From: Portulaca oleracea
Taxonomy: Eukaryota; Streptophyta; Magnoliopsida; Caryophyllales; Portulacaceae
Assembly (NCBI GenBank): GCA_029582165.1
Contig: CM055880.1
Location: 3,100,001-3,164,000 of the forward strand
Reading direction: 5' to 3'
Length of the DNA: 64,000 nt
Below the pieces are notes generated by a model, which worked only from the letters and a program-made list of their open reading frames with translations, searched no databases and had not been told where the DNA came from. Made by a program: the position numbers and the translations under genes. The first letter of the stretch is position 1. Every line of letters starts with the position of its first letter. Below, piece by piece: positions 12,380-25,493 of the stretch.

Positions 12380-14896
12380 ATGTCAACTCCAGCGAGAAAA
12401 AGGTTGATGAGGGATTTCAAGCGCCTTCAGCAAGACCCTCCTGCTGGGATCAGTGGTGCTCCTCAGGATAATAACATAATGCTCTGGAATGCGGTCATAT
12501 TCGGGTACAATTACTCGATTTTGTCTTGAAATTGGGAGATTATAAGCATGAATAATGATCTCATTTGAAGTTTTTCTTTGTGGCAATTGCAGGCCTGATG
12601 ACACTCCATGGGATGGAGGTAAAAATCAAACTTTTAAGCATTATAACCATTTCCTAGCATGATCCAATTATGTTTGTGTTTTTAGTGATCTTTGTTTAGC
12701 TGTTTATGGCTGTGTAGTGCTCATATCTCTGCTCTATTTGTTTATAGAAACTACTTGGCTTGTCTTGTTTGGATGTATGTATATTGTGGCCTCTAGGAAG
12801 TGAACTTCCTTGTTTAAATGGTTCATAAACTTGATCGATCTTTGAAGTGAGCTTAGTCTAAAAAAAGGGTGCTTTAGGTATTAGAAAAGTGCGGAGTGCA
12901 CCTCATTCCATAAGCATGTGCTTTTGGGGATTTTTCGGTCTTTGCTTTTGAAGTTGAACTTCTTTGGTTTGTTCTTGGGGGATCCACGTGCAAAAAGCGC
13001 TCACCTTGGGGACCTTTGCGCTTTGCGTTTTGTTAATATGAGTGATTGAGACCGAAATCATCTCTAACTGTTAAAAAGTTGAAACTTTCTGTTGTGTTGA
13101 TTTAGTCTGTTCTATGTTCCTACACTACATCAGGGTGGCTGCTCTATGCTGGTTGTCATTCTCTGGTTTGCTTTTGTACTTAATAGTGAGTACATGCAAG
13201 AGAGCTGAGAGATACCAAAAGATTGGGTGACTATGTATATATCCACAGATAGAGATTTTCCATCTTCAATGATTGTCTTAGGTCTTAGTTAAATGGAAAA
13301 TATCATCACAAGATTATGTTTGACATATTCTTTCATTGAGATGGACATAAGTTTTCCTTGTGGCATAGTTTAAATGAAATATCCTTACTATTTAGAATAG
13401 TTTCTGTGCATCATTTGGAAAATCCGTTTTTTGGACATCCATTTGCATATTGATATAGCTATTGTCATACCATGTTCTTAACGTTTTATCATGCTATGCT
13501 TGTATTATATCAGGCACGTTCAAACTGACACTTCAATTCACTGAAGACTATCCAAATAAGCCTCCAACTGTGCGTTTTGTTTCTCGGATGTTCCACCCAA
13601 ACAGTAAGTTACTTCAAGTTTGTTTGTCTTTCTCAATTCTTTTTGTTCTAGTTTAAATGTGGCCTTTTGTTTCTGTTGGACATGTTCATCTTGACTTAGG
13701 GATGAAAATTACTGTAATCTGTTGCTCTATATTTAAGAACAGAAATAACAATAATATGTTGGAAGGCTCTGAGTTGTGTATTGATTGGTTAATTAGCAAC
13801 CCTGTTGGATGCTGAGAAGTTTCATTTTGTCATTCTGTGGAAAGACTCCAACAATCTGAAGTGTATGTCTTGTAAATGTGGCTCTTAAATGATCTTTGCT
13901 CTTTAAATTGGATCAGGTTCATATGTGGACTATATGCTTTAGTCCAATGTTTCTTGCATTCCTACAATTTTGCTAGCTGGCTGTTGCTGATAACAGATCT
14001 GCAATATATCATATATTCCGTACATGTAAATAGTACAATTCACCAATAATCTGTTCATTATCGTATTAGCTACTGACTTCCCTTTCAAGTTGCATGTTTT
14101 CTGATTCTAACTGATATTTTAATTGGTGCTCTATGATCTATCAGTTTATGCAGATGGAAGCATTTGCCTTGATATCCTACAAAACCAATGGAGTCCAATT
14201 TATGATGTAGCTGCTATCTTGACATCAATTCAGGTATTAGGTTTCCTATCTTACCCATTTTCTTATAGTTTGTTTCCTATGCTTTGATGTGTTTTTTGTT
14301 TGTGGTTCCACTAGAGTTTTGGTTCTTTGTGTTAAGTGCTAGAGAGCATTTCCGTTAATGACAAGAAACGGGTGGCGGCTAATTTCCGACCATACTATCT
14401 AAAGCTTGATGGAGATTTACAAAATTGGGAAATCATAGAAATATACATGCCCTTCATGTTTGTTTCTAGCATAACCTGGCACATTTTATGTACTGCTATC
14501 AGGATGACTTTTGGTTAATGTCTCATTATGGGTATCAAGTATTTTGCATCTTTTAGTGTGCAGCGCTCTGCTTGTCTGCTATCTTTAAAGTTGTGATAAT
14601 AGTATTGTCAGGATGGAATTTTTGCCGCTGTATATGTTTGGTTCATTTCATCCAATACATCGGTTTTCTTTTCCCCCCTCATGTATAGTGTATTAGTTCA
14701 CAAGCCTTAGCTGTGATTCCTCCTATTGGTTACCTATTGACCTTCTTTTTGTGTCATTGATTTACAGTCCTTGCTTTGTGATCCAAACCCGAACTCGCCT
14801 GCAAATTCAGAAGCTGCGAGAATGTTCACCGAGTGCAAGCGTGAATACAACAGGAGAGTGCGTGAGGTTGTTGAGCAGAGCTGGACCGCAGACTAA
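12380..14896 (+). CDS. UBC2: Ubiquitin-conjugating enzyme E2, RAD6/UBC2 type
   Basis: Takes ubiquitin from E1 on its active-site cysteine and passes it on with an E3. The RAD6-type plant E2s (UBC1/2/3) work with HUB1/2 in histone H2B monoubiquitination and with RAD18-type ligases in damage tolerance. Exons are 12380-12504, 12593-12618, 13514-13603, 14145-14233 and 14768-14896, together 459 nt and exactly 152 aa, the usual length. It starts [16 protein letters not shown] and shows the HPN motif (78-80), the active-site Cys88 in SICLDIL and the conserved end VVEQSWTAD. Exon 2 is only 26 nt. The protein is nearly invariant among plants, and all junctions keep the frame. Choosing between UBC1 and UBC2 is not possible from this sequence alone. 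Confidence 0.97.
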
Positions 14897-15598
14897 TTTT
14901 ATTTCCTGGCGGAGACATGCCAAGCCGTGTGAGTCATAAAGCGTCTCATCTGAAAAATAACATTCTGAGATCGGAAACAAAAAAGATGAAGCAGTTTATC
15001 CCGCATGAATTTACTGTATGAGATGTGATGCAATGTGCTCACTTGCTCAGTAGAAAGTGATGTATTATATCTTCATGTTAGTGCTCGGTGAGCTTTAAGG
15101 TTTGTAGTAAGCTTTGCCTTCAATTTTTCTTTTTTTTGAAATTCCTCTTCTAGAGACGAAAATCTATCCTGTTTCTAAGTACAATGTAATCTGAATTCTT
15201 GAATTTGATAAAAGTAATCTAAGAATGTTTGGTCCCGAATGGTGTTGTATCCCTATACTGTCATGTAAGTTATGCTACATTTGCCCCTTTACCCTTTTCT
15301 GATATCTTGTATGCGGTCTTTCCGAAATCCCCTAAATGTGAATATATGGTTGTCTATATTTGGATAACCTGTATGGATTATTGTTGCTCATTTTGTCCTC
15401 GGAAAAAGTGACGCTCAGAATTTGTTCTGTGGAACCTGGTTATTGCGGTTTATTCATACACAGCTTCAATTACTGTCCACAGTACTACTGCTACTACTTT
15501 TCAATAAATTTGAATGAAAAAAGGATTAACAATCTTTTTATGTTACAGGGACGTTTAAAATTTCATATGCATGACAGAATTTCACGGCATCCTTCATT

Positions 15599-18500
15599 TC
15601 ACTTCTGCAACCCCAAATTCCCGCTGTTGAGGGCGAGGTTTCCACTGGTGGTCCAAGCTTGCTGCGCTTGAATCGAGTACTGCAAATGCCAAAGAACATC
15701 CTCCATTGGAGGCCGTCTACTCGGGTCATTACTCAAACAGTTGAGGGTGATTTCAGCTGCGGTTTTCAGTGACTGGTAAGCGAAAGTTCCTCTCATTGAC
15801 AAGTCTACTGCTTGCTGTAATGCATTTGGTGATTCTGACAAGCCCTTTTCCAGCTGCAAATGCCACATAAAAGATGATATTTAGATGCTCAACATAGAAT
15901 GATAGGAAAAATGGTTTTTGGTATGTGACAAAAACAAGTGGGGATCTAATGCTAGAAAATTCTCAACTAGGGCTTGGAATGTACCTCTTGCTTTAACTCA
16001 GCTAATTGGGTTTCTGATGTGACCTGTCTCCCTGTTAATAATTCAAGCATGATTGCACCAAGGCTGTATATGTCTTCCTTCTCTGCAGTTGTTGAAGGTG
16101 CCTTGTTTTGACCATTTGGAGTCTCCCCCTGTAAGTTTCAACAAGCATTTAAGGGATCAACCGACGGATACAAATTACAACATTAGGAGTGAGCTAAGTA
16201 AGCTAATCATCGGTAATTTTACTTTTGGGTGTAATTTGGGTGTTTCAAGGTCGGAGTGAACCTAAAATCCCTTGGCAAAGTGGGGGGATTGAATGTAGTA
16301 GTCTTACCCTCAAATAACAAAGTTTAAAGAGACTGTTTCTGATTGACCTAAGATTTTAAAATCGTTCAACTACGTATTGAAACAAACAGGCCCTTAGATG
16401 GGTCCCTAACGATCGTTTGGTTCAAGGTGGTTCAAGTTTGGTGGGCTAAGATGAACCTAGTAACAATGGATAAACCCACCAACCTAACTCAAGAGGTAAT
16501 TATTGCACATTCTTTAATCAAGAACACAGTCCAACTATTTGACCAGGGGTGGCCCAGCAAATTGCCTTTGCCAAGGGCCACCATAGATATGACAATGATG
16601 GAGTAAAGTAACTTTTTCACTGGTGGATAATTTGGTAAGAGGTTAAAATCAAGTCCCAACTGAATGATATACTCCTTTAGTCCTTTTACCTTGTATGGCA
16701 AGGGAATCCTATAATCCCCCAGTTTAGGTGTGAGTGTTTCATCCAACAAAACATGCTCAATCTTCAAGTCATTCCCAAAAACACCTGGTGCAACTCCTGT
16801 ATGTAGGAAGTGAACCCCTCTTGCAATCCCCATTGAGATTGTCACTCTTTGAGGCCATTTTAGCCTGTCCTTCCTCCTCCAATCTGCACAGACACAAAAT
16901 TTTGCCTGTTACTTGATCACATTTTCGTAAGTAAATTAACCAAAGATGATGGAATCATGCCCTAGTTTTACCTGTTAAGTGTTCCCTTAGTGATCCATTT
17001 GTGACATGTTCAAACACGACGTAGACAGTGCTGCACTTGTGGCGATCCTGATGTGTAGTGACACAGTGGCCGAGAACACTGACCAGATTTTGATGCCTTA
17101 GTTGGGAGATTACTTCCAAATGTTGCTTGAAAGTCTTGGATGAGTGCTTCTCTTTTATGTTTATGCATTTGATTAGAACTGCTGAGCCACTTGGAAGCAG
17201 TCCTTTGTAAACCTGCATGTCAATATTTGCAGGACTTTGCTATTAACGATATGCGTTCTCTTCGATTGTTCCGAGGAAAAAAGCGTCGGAAATTTACCTG
17301 TCCTTGGGATGCTCCTTGTGTGATCAAGTTCTCAGGGTCAAAGTTGTTTGTTGCTTCTTGAAGCTCTTCTAGGGTAAAATCATGGTAGGATGGGAGGCCA
17401 TTGTCTGGTACTCTTACTGACCTTGCTGCATATTCTGTGAAAAAAAAAACCCATTTTTGTGCAATACTTATATGTTAAGACATCGAAACTTGAATCATAT
17501 TCACACGCATAACTCGAATAATCAGGGACAGAACTTGAAATGAACCGACCCAAATAAGCATGAACACATCTAGACATGTTCAATTGCATCAATCTCAAGT
17601 TAAGTCGTTCCATGCAGGAAGTTCTGACAAAGTTTTTACACTGATTGTAACAGTTTACTTCAGATCATATCACTAGGACAACTATGAAAAAAAACAAGAT
17701 TAATAGGGAAAAAAAGAGAGTGAATTCTTACTTGAATCAACAACAGGAGATGGTCGAATTGCGATTTTCCCAGCATTAGATTTTTCATACTTGTAACCTT
17801 GAGCATCTGTTCTTCTCTTACAGATGATGCAGATGAGCATCCCAACAGTCCCAGCAAGCAGCACACTCCCACCAATGAGACCAAATGTTATGCCTATTCT
17901 CAACCCATTAATCCCCTCCTTTTCACTGCTTTTCTTGTTCTTAGCAGGTGGAATCACAGCAAGAGCTTGTCTTTGACAGAACGATAGCGGGTGCTGAAAC
18001 TTCGAGCCGCCCTCGAGACAATTCCATGCACTCAAAACCTTCCTAAACTTGGAAGAACTCGACCCGATACAGCTAGGTAAGCTCCCAACTAGTAGGTTAC
18101 TAGAAATGTCCACAAACCAAAGCCTCTTCCCACAGCTTGTGCTCTTTGGGAGTTGTCCTGTGAGCTGGTTTTCAGCCAAGTTTAGGTACCACAATGATGG
18201 AAGAGAGAGAACAAATTGTGGGATTGGACCAATTAGATGGTTTGAGGAGACATCGAGGCGTTGGAGATTCGCAAAGTTCTTCATTTGGGTAGGGATTTGT
18301 GATCTTAGAGAGTTGTTCCTCAGCAAGATGCTGAGCAAATTGGGTCCTAAAGATGGGAAATTTGGTCCAATTTGGTTGTTGCTTAGGTCTAGTTCTTGGA
18401 GACCCTTTATGACACTCAAATCAGGGAGGGTTCCATTGATCAAATTGTCTGCTAAAACAAGGCTTTTTAGGGTCTGCAAAGATGAAATCTTTTGTGGGAT

Positions 18501-19004
18501 TTCACCATAGATGAAGTTTGAGCTTATGTTGAGGATTTCTAGGGATTGAAACCTGCTGATCTTTGAGGGTAGAGTTCCCCAAATACCCAATGAAACAAGG
18601 GAGAGTTTTTTCAACCCTGTGAGCTTTGTCAGATCAGTGAACAGGGAATCAGTGGAGAATTTCTTGGACAAAGTTTGGTCAGAAACAGCAAATTCACCAG
18701 AAACAAACAAGGGTTTTGGGGATAGAGAGGGTGATTTCTTCTTCCCAATGACAGTTATTTCTGTTACATGCCCATTTGAGCACACCACAGAAACAGAAGA
18801 TGAGTATGGAAGAAAACATGGATTGGTCCATTGATTCCATGATTTGAGTTCATCTGGGTACTCAAGATGCTGTCTAAGCTGAAAAAGGATTCTCTTTTCT
18901 GATGAACTTATTTGAGCTGATGTTCCATGAAACAACAACCCAGTAAGAATCAAACCATAAAACAAGAAACCAAAACAACCCCAGAAATTGTTCATCATTT
19001 TCAA
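15599..19004 (-). CDS. LRR receptor-like protein kinase, probably inactive (At3g03770-like)
   Basis: Single-pass plasma-membrane receptor-like protein. Exons (high to low) are 19004-17732, 17434-17298, 17212-16972, 16883-16690, 16128-15985 and 15853-15599, about 747 aa. Residues 1-30 are a signal peptide; about 8-9 leucine-rich repeats follow (LTGLKKLSL, LQELDLSNNQI, LQRLDVSSNHL). The membrane segment is near 370-395, followed by CKRR. The kinase domain keeps the Lys of the beta-3 strand (VLIKC), but the glycine loop is altered (TQGASQGQ), the HRD loop is replaced by GVFGNDLKIEHVLLD and DFG by GDY. It should therefore be a pseudokinase. The architecture matches the Arabidopsis At3g03770 group of inactive LRR receptors. 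It converges with UBC2, with about 700 bp between stop codons. A (GA)n tract lies 380 bp upstream of the start codon. Confidence 0.93.
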
Positions 19005-19383
19005 CTTCTGGGTTCTCTTCTGATCATCAAACCAAGCTCAAACCTCCACTAAAAGGGTGACAAATTTACAGAGGAAGAAAATTTGATGGAGAAAAAGCCA
19101 AAGAAAGATGTCACCTTTTTTGATGGTAATGCTCAAGAATCTGGAAATTTGTCTTCTGGGTATTCTTCAAATACCCCCACAAAATGTTTAATGTGAGCTG
19201 TTCATAAATACCCAGAAGAGATATATGCAGAGGAGTTATGGCTTGTGCGGTGCAATGAACTGCTACTCATAAACAGAGTATAGTTACTCTGTACTCTGTA
19301 GTATGCACATTAATTGCTTAGTTGCATAAAGGTTCCTTTTTAAATAGAACCAAATGCAATCAAAAGTATGATTTTTTTTTCTA

Positions 19384-19411
19384 GAGAGAGAGAGAGATAG
19401 AGAGAGAAAGA
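19384..19411. repeat. (GA)n tract upstream of the LRR receptor gene
   Basis: Imperfect AG repeat about 380 bp before the start of the minus-strand gene, on its promoter side. A TTTAAA element near 19340 could be its TATA box; this is a guess. Confidence 0.6.
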
Positions 19412-19640
19412 GGGGGTCCAAAAATGCCAAAGCTTATAAAACAGAGCAAGAAAAACAGAAAATAAGTGGAAAGTGAGGAAGAATGAATGCAGTACAGAGG
19501 TGGGTGGGCTTCTTAAATTGTTGTTAAATGCCAATCTGTCATAGCACTAGAGAATGTGGTAGGATGGGGAAGATAGTAGTAGGGGGGATTTTGATACTCT
19601 GCTTCACAGCCCCACCATAGTAAGGAATACTAGGGGAGTA

Positions 19641-20041
19641 GGGGTCCCGCAATGGTGAGTTTGAGTTTGACTAATTGTATGACGTGGAATCTGTGGATCC
19701 ATATTGAGAGAGTAAAAATTTAACCTTTTATTTAGCTAATTTTCTAATGGTGAGAGTGAATTTGACTCATATTAATTAAAAAAAGTAAATGAGTCCCATT
19801 TAAGAATATAATTAATTTGACTATATTGATAAAAAATGAAGTGGAGGAGGAGAGAAAAAAATATGATTAAAATATTAATATTCTAAACTCGCTTTAAAAC
19901 TCGTCTCGTGAGATTGAAAGCGAGATTCTCGCGAGACGAGTTTCATTCTCACCACTGAAATGTTCTACACGACCTTATTCCATTTTCGTTTCATGCCACG
20001 TCAGCAGTGAGTCAAATTAAAACTCACCATTGCAGATGCTC
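19641..20041. mobile_element. Harbinger-like MITE ('CCCGCAATGGTGAG' family), copy 1
   Basis: About 401 bp, starting near GGGGTCCCGCAATGGTGAG and ending AACTCACCATTGCAGATGCTC. Nearly the same as 20915-21296, including ACTAATTGTATGACGTGG near the left end and GCCACGTCAGCAGTGAGTC near the right. The left terminus is degraded. An inner palindrome, CTCGTCTCGTGAG...CTCGCGAGACGAG, is kept only in this copy. Confidence 0.8.
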
Positions 20042-20148
20042 TTATGACCGTTGATCTTTGTGCAGATCATGGTGATCATGATGTGATCTGCTAGTTTGAA
20101 ATTGAGTTTTTGACTCTAAATAATCCATAATGAAGGCTTTGTGATTGC

Positions 20149-20422
20149 GAATAATTTAAAGTGATTTTTCGGGCAATAATAGTCTATACTTTTATCTTAT
20201 TTTCTCATAGCATAATATTAACACTTTTTAAGAATGAAAAAATGACGTGGCCAATAGAAAAAGTGACTTTTCAGCCAATGAAAGTCTATACTTTTCGGCC
20301 AACAGCACGTAGTGTGGTGGCCACGTCATTTTTCTGTTGTCGGAAGATGCAAATATTATGCCATGAGAAAATAAAATAAAAATATAGATTATTATTATCC
20401 GAAAAGTCACTTTAAATTATTC
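20149..20422. mobile_element. Near-palindromic foldback MITE
   Basis: 274 bp whose two halves pair over most of their length. The left end GAATAATTTAAAGTGA matches the right end TCACTTTAAATTATTC exactly when reversed. The arms continue through TCTATA...TTTTCTCATRGCATAATATT. An inner pair (ATGACGTGGCC / GGCCACGTCAT) makes a second stem. No clear target duplication was found. Confidence 0.75.
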
Positions 20423-20681
20423 TTAGTCATATGTATTATTTGAAGTGAAAAACCATTTGAAATTTGGGTTGGAATCTATGGAAGTTTGAACATAATTGTT
20501 TTTTTGCTATTGGTAGATCTAAAGAGGTGCATCTGGAAGTGGACTCCCATGTGATGTATTTGAACTAGAATAATTAGAAGTAACAGTGGAATAATATTAT
20601 GATAATTGTGATTATAATTTATAATGATTCTTATTAGATCCATAAAAGTTGAATGATTGTTTTTATGTTTTTTTTGTTTGG

Positions 20682-20693
20682 GGGGGGGGGGGG
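20682..20693. repeat. Poly-G run
   Basis: An uninterrupted run of more than ten G's after a T-rich stretch. Exact length may be uncertain because homopolymers are error-prone in sequencing. Confidence 0.8.
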
Positions 20694-20914
20694 TGCGTAG
20701 GGTTTGGTAGAAGAGAAGAGAATTGATCATATTCCCATCAATTTCCTTCATACAATTAGAGCTTCTAGTGAAATCATGCAATCTAGATTAGATTTATGGT
20801 TATTTTCTGTTCTTTTTTCAGTAATAGTTTTCTAATCTTAATTTGAAGATTCAGCATTGATCAACATTTATCAACACTAGTTGTTATCGGCGTATGCTTA
20901 TCAATCAACTCTAA

Positions 20915-21296
20915 GAGCACCCGCAATGGTGAGTTTAAATTTGACTAATTGTATGACGTGGAATCTGTGGAAGAGTAAAAATTTAACATTTTGTTTAGCT
21001 AACTTTCCAATGGTGATAATGAGTTTGACTTATATTAATTAAAAAAAGTAAATCGGTCCCACTTAAGAATATAATTAATTTGGTTATATTGAAAAAAAAT
21101 GAAGTGGATGAGGAAAGAGAAAAAAATATGATTAAAATATTAATATTTTAAGCTACTTTTCAAACTCGCGAGTTTGAAAGAAGATTCTTGTGAGCAGGCT
21201 CATTCTCATTTGAAATGTTACATGCGACCTCATTTCGTTCTCGTTTCATGCCACGTCAGCAGTGAGTCGAATTAAAACTCACCATTGCAGATGCTC
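20915..21296. mobile_element. Harbinger-like MITE ('CCCGCAATGGTGAG' family), copy 2
   Basis: 382 bp, starting GAGCACCCGCAATGGTGAG and ending CTCACCATTGCAGATGCTC, with TAA on both sides (20912-20914 and 21297-21299). TIRs of the type GAGCAYCYNCAATGGTGAG and a TAA/TTA duplication are typical of plant PIF/Harbinger-derived MITEs. Better preserved than copy 1, which lies about 0.9 kb away in the same orientation. Confidence 0.85.
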
Positions 21297-21299
21297 TAA

Positions 21300-23676
21300 T
21301 CACAATTGATAAAGACTCATCATTGTAGATCAACGCTCATCGACTGACATTCATCAACATCTTTATGGTATAATAAATTGAAAGAAAAAAACTTGTGAAA
21401 AGAAGTTGACAATGCATAGTGATGTCTTTAAACTAATGTATTATATACATGACACGTTAATCTGAAAATTATAAGAAAATCTAAGGTAAATATTACAACA
21501 TACGTTAATTGGGGTTTGTTTTAGTAGCAATTTCTTCACCTTTTCATCCCTTTCTTTCTAGGTTTGATTTTTGGGGGAACATTCCTATTTATCAGGATGC
21601 GCGAGTTTGTTGCATGGAAGGTGTAGGTCCATATAGGGCGTTGACATCCCCTACCTTGTATGTTATAAGGCCATTGAGTCAGTATACCGCTGAAATATGG
21701 GGCCCAACGTGTTTGACTATTACCAATTTCATTTCATTTGAAGAAAAAATAAATAACAAGGGGGAGTCTTTTCACAAAAAGTGCTGTCAAAATCAAAAAC
21801 AAGATGATGATAAGGGATTTTTCATTTTTTGCATAAGTTTTGATTAGGACAGGTCCTAATCAATTCAATGCTCGTATATATTTCACAATTATTGGATGGG
21901 ATATTGTGGGGAAATGTGTGTGTCGGTGGCAAATCTACTTTTAAATTCCTAACCTCATTAATAATCAAGGATTAAAATAATCCGTTTTTACTAACTTTAA
22001 GAATAAAGTGTGGGTGGGTGAAAATTTTGTCACTAAAACATGGTTTTAATGATTTGAAACAACTAAAGTACTTCCACTTCCACCAAATCCTGTTTGTTTT
22101 TTTTTACCGTTATGTGCTTTAATTTTGGCATTTTTTGGGATTAGTACCAACTTTGGTGCAAAAAGACAGACAAATTTAATTAATTAATTTCTTCAAAAAA
22201 CTTAACCTAAACTAATTAAGCTTAGAAGACATCCCATGAGTTTATGTACATGTTCTGACAGAAATAATCTGGCTGGCCTATGAGATAATGTTCATAGTTT
22301 AGGGCAATATTCTCAATATATATATGATTGTTGAGTTTTCAGTACTTTGTTAATGAAAGAATGTCATATTTGAGAGAATATTGACAAAAAGGAAATATGT
22401 CATCTAGTAATATAAGTAAGATAGTTTTATTACTTTCAGTTTCAGGTGTGGATTCCAAGTTTCTGGCAAAAATTGAATTGTCTAATGATATATGGTACTT
22501 TGGAGTTATAGATCATTCAAGATTTAAATTTTTGTACCATTGAATTAATAAATCTTATATATGTATTTACAATAGAAATAAGTCACTTTGATATGTAACA
22601 AATTAAATAAGATGTAAAACGCGTGTAATTAAGTATATAATATGACAAATTATGAAAAGATCTGGTTTTTTAATCGCCAGATGTATGATGGACTCGTCAT
22701 GGGTGCTATTTTTACAATGTGAACTATTAGTTACGCCTATTTTGATTGATAAACTGTTAACGAGTATTTTATATATATACAATGTTAGACAATTTTAATC
22801 GGTATAAATAATTAGATGAGATAAAACTAATTTGATCGGAATGATTGGAACTTGAATGGAAGAGTGAAAAAAATAGTCAATCCAAAGTAGAATCAAACAC
22901 AAAATATGACCCAAATTAAACCGAAGTCTATTTTATAAGTATTTCACACTAAAGATATCCGGTCTATAAATCCCTCTTCACAACATGACAAGCTTATGAG
23001 ACCTGAAATCAAACAACCCAAAATTAATCCAAACTACAAAAATAAAATCTTCGCCCAAAGTCTGAATCCATATTGAACCAAAACCGAAGGATCAGATAGG
23101 AAAGTCTATAATTAATTAGAGATTGATATGTTCAACCTAATAACCTATTGTTTTTTCCCCCTCTACATCTAATGAACAATTGAAATATGATATAATATAT
23201 AAGAACTCTTTAACTAGTGCTTGATTTATCTATTTCTCATTTACAAAAGAATTGACTCTTTAATTTATTCCCAATTACTTTGAAATTGTTAAATGCAACT
23301 GGTCCTAGTAATGAATTGACTTAAAAAGGGTGCCCTAAAAGTCAAGCTTTTTTAGGTCATTGACAGCAGGGTTTGAATCATAAAGAAATAGGTGATACTC
23401 AGATATGCAGCATCAAACATGACTCAAGTTTTTGGCCATACTACCACATGGTTGATGAAACCAGCAAGAATAAGGGACAGTTTTTGATTTTGATTTTGCT
23501 GTTACAAATTATTAGTCAGAAATTGCATGTCTTTGGCATTATGTTTTTTGCAATCAAACAAAGCATTCTACGCGGTTTACTATATATTCATTTTGGAGTT
23601 TGTAGGTCTGTTTGAATGTTTCCTTTTTATATGTTATCTGCATGGAAAAACAGAAGAAAGATCAATCATGGGTAGT
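21300..23676. other. Intergenic, no supported gene
   Basis: AT-rich. An open frame of 112 codons at 21509-21847 has no domain I recognise and no splice context, and is treated as chance or decayed sequence. Nothing else was found. Confidence 0.5.
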
Positions 23677-23681
23677 ACTCA

Positions 23682-24233
23682 TGTTAGGATCGAAGAGTAT
23701 TCAAGTAAACCACAAATAATAGGAAATAATAGTGGAAAAGAAATAAGAAATTTGACACCAAGATTTTAACGTGGAAAAAACCCAAAGCGGCAAAAAAACC
23801 ACGGAATCTGTGCACTAGTAATATGAGGATTACAATACAAGGTTGTGTTTCTCTCTATCTCACTTGATCTCAGGGATCCACTCTAGGAATACTGGGATAC
23901 ATAATAGGGAGAACCTGAACCCCTATATATACTAGAGAAACATAAGAGGAACTAGGTTAACAATAACTGAAAACCCTAAAAAACTAGCCGCCCAAAAATA
24001 AGACACACGTGTGGGCCTTTGGACGAAGCCCATCAAAGAGTCGTACGCAGAACCCAAAATACTGGCTGCGTTTCTGGGGCGCTGGCTGCGTTTTCGTCGG
24101 TGAGGCTTCTGGACGAGACGCTGCCAGCGTTCTGATGGCGCGGGTAGCATTTGTTGGGCGCTAATGGCGTTTTGAAAACGCTGCCTGCGTTTTCTTCCTT
24201 CTTCGTTCCTCAGTTTGGTCTTCACACCCAACA
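23682..24233 (-). repeat. 3' LTR of the Copia-like element
   Basis: 552 bp. Compared with the partner at 29876-30390 it has extra bases near 23790-23810 and an extra GCGCTGGCTGCGTTT-type unit near 24075-24095. Contains several near-repeats of CTGGCTGCGTTT / GCCTGCGTTTT. Confidence 0.9.
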
Positions 24234-24312
24234 ATCTCCGACTTGGAGACCAAACCTCAACCATCCTCAACTTTCACCACAAGTTCCCCAAGTGCATCGA
24301 CCGACCCCTTCA

Positions 24313-25300
24313 TCAGCCCGAGAGGCCTCCTGAGACCGCATCGGGCCTCAATTTCCAAACATCCACTGGTTTACCCTTGATCCTGTACACGCACTTCTTC
24401 CCGATCTTCTTCCCCGTAGACAATCTCACCGGCTTCCAGGTTCCCTCAAGTGACGCAATCTCATCAACCATTGCATGCTCCCACTTGAACCGAGCCTCCG
24501 CCTGCACAGCCTTACAATAGGTCCTTGGCTCCCCAACATCTCTGGTAGCCCTCCTGGATCTCTTCACAGTGGATGGTGTGCTGGAGATTTGACCTAGCTC
24601 CTGCGGTTCAGGTTCTTCAACAACCTGATCTGCAACATGTGGAGCTTCCTGTGGTTCCTCTGTTTCCTCCCTAGGCACACCCAGCCTACAAGAAACCTTG
24701 ACCGCCACAGCTCCCACTGGCTTCTTGTAACCTGAGTCACTCCATACCTCCTCATGTTCCCTGTCAGTTTTGGCGAAACTGACCCTCTTCTCATTCCTGC
24801 AAAGCCATAAACTAGAACAAGAAGCATAAGAAATCATGTTAGTGCTTTGCTTGGTAGAGTACAACGTACCGGATCTCAATCCCTTCGTCACTACCATAGC
24901 ACCCTTCATAATCTTCCACATCCCTTTCCCGAAGCCTGCAGTGTAGCTCATCTCATTGAGTTGATTCACTGAAATTAAATTCCTCCTAATTCCAGGAATA
25001 TACCTCACATCCTCCAACTTCCAAAGACCACCATTCGCAGTCTTAATCGTCACGTTTCCTGTACCTGTTATCTCACAACACTTGTCATTGGCAAGATACA
25101 CCTTGCCAAAATTCTCACTCCTGAAATTATGAAATAACTCCCTGTTTGAAGAAACATGAAAGGATGCGCCAGTATCAACTATCCAAGACTTTTCAGGGCT
25201 AGACACACTCAAAACTAGGGCTTCACAAAGATCTTCCGCAGAGTTGACAAAGTCCCGGTCATCATTACCCTTCCCCTTCCTAGGTCTAGGGCAATCCCTC
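24313..25300 (-). pseudogene. Copia pol remnant: protease then a joined RT fragment
   Basis: Reading on the minus strand, the frame has the aspartic protease signature IVDTGASFHVSSN near its start, followed by typical protease-region blocks (YIPGIRRNLISVNQL). It then jumps to the beginning of a Copia reverse transcriptase (WEHAMVDEIASLEGTW, CVYRIKG) and stops at 24313. The whole integrase and the catalytic YVDD part are absent, so the element cannot move by itself. The frame is open across the deletion junction. The part next to 25300 is the far side of the split gag zinc knuckle. Confidence 0.85.
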
Positions 25301-25442
25301 TTAGGGCTTGTTTGGAGAGAAAAGTGGAATGGGTTGGGTATGGAATTAAAATCCTAGGGGGTTGGGTATGGAATTAGAACCCTAAAATGAAAGTGTTTGG
25401 TGAGCAGTGGAATGGAATTAAAATTATAGTCACAGTATTTGT

Positions 25443-25444
<2 letters not shown>

Positions 25445-25493
<49 letters not shown>

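Noticed and set aside
21509..21847. 112-codon plus-strand frame
   Set aside because: No recognised domain, no splice support, average AT-rich composition; could be decayed transposon sequence.
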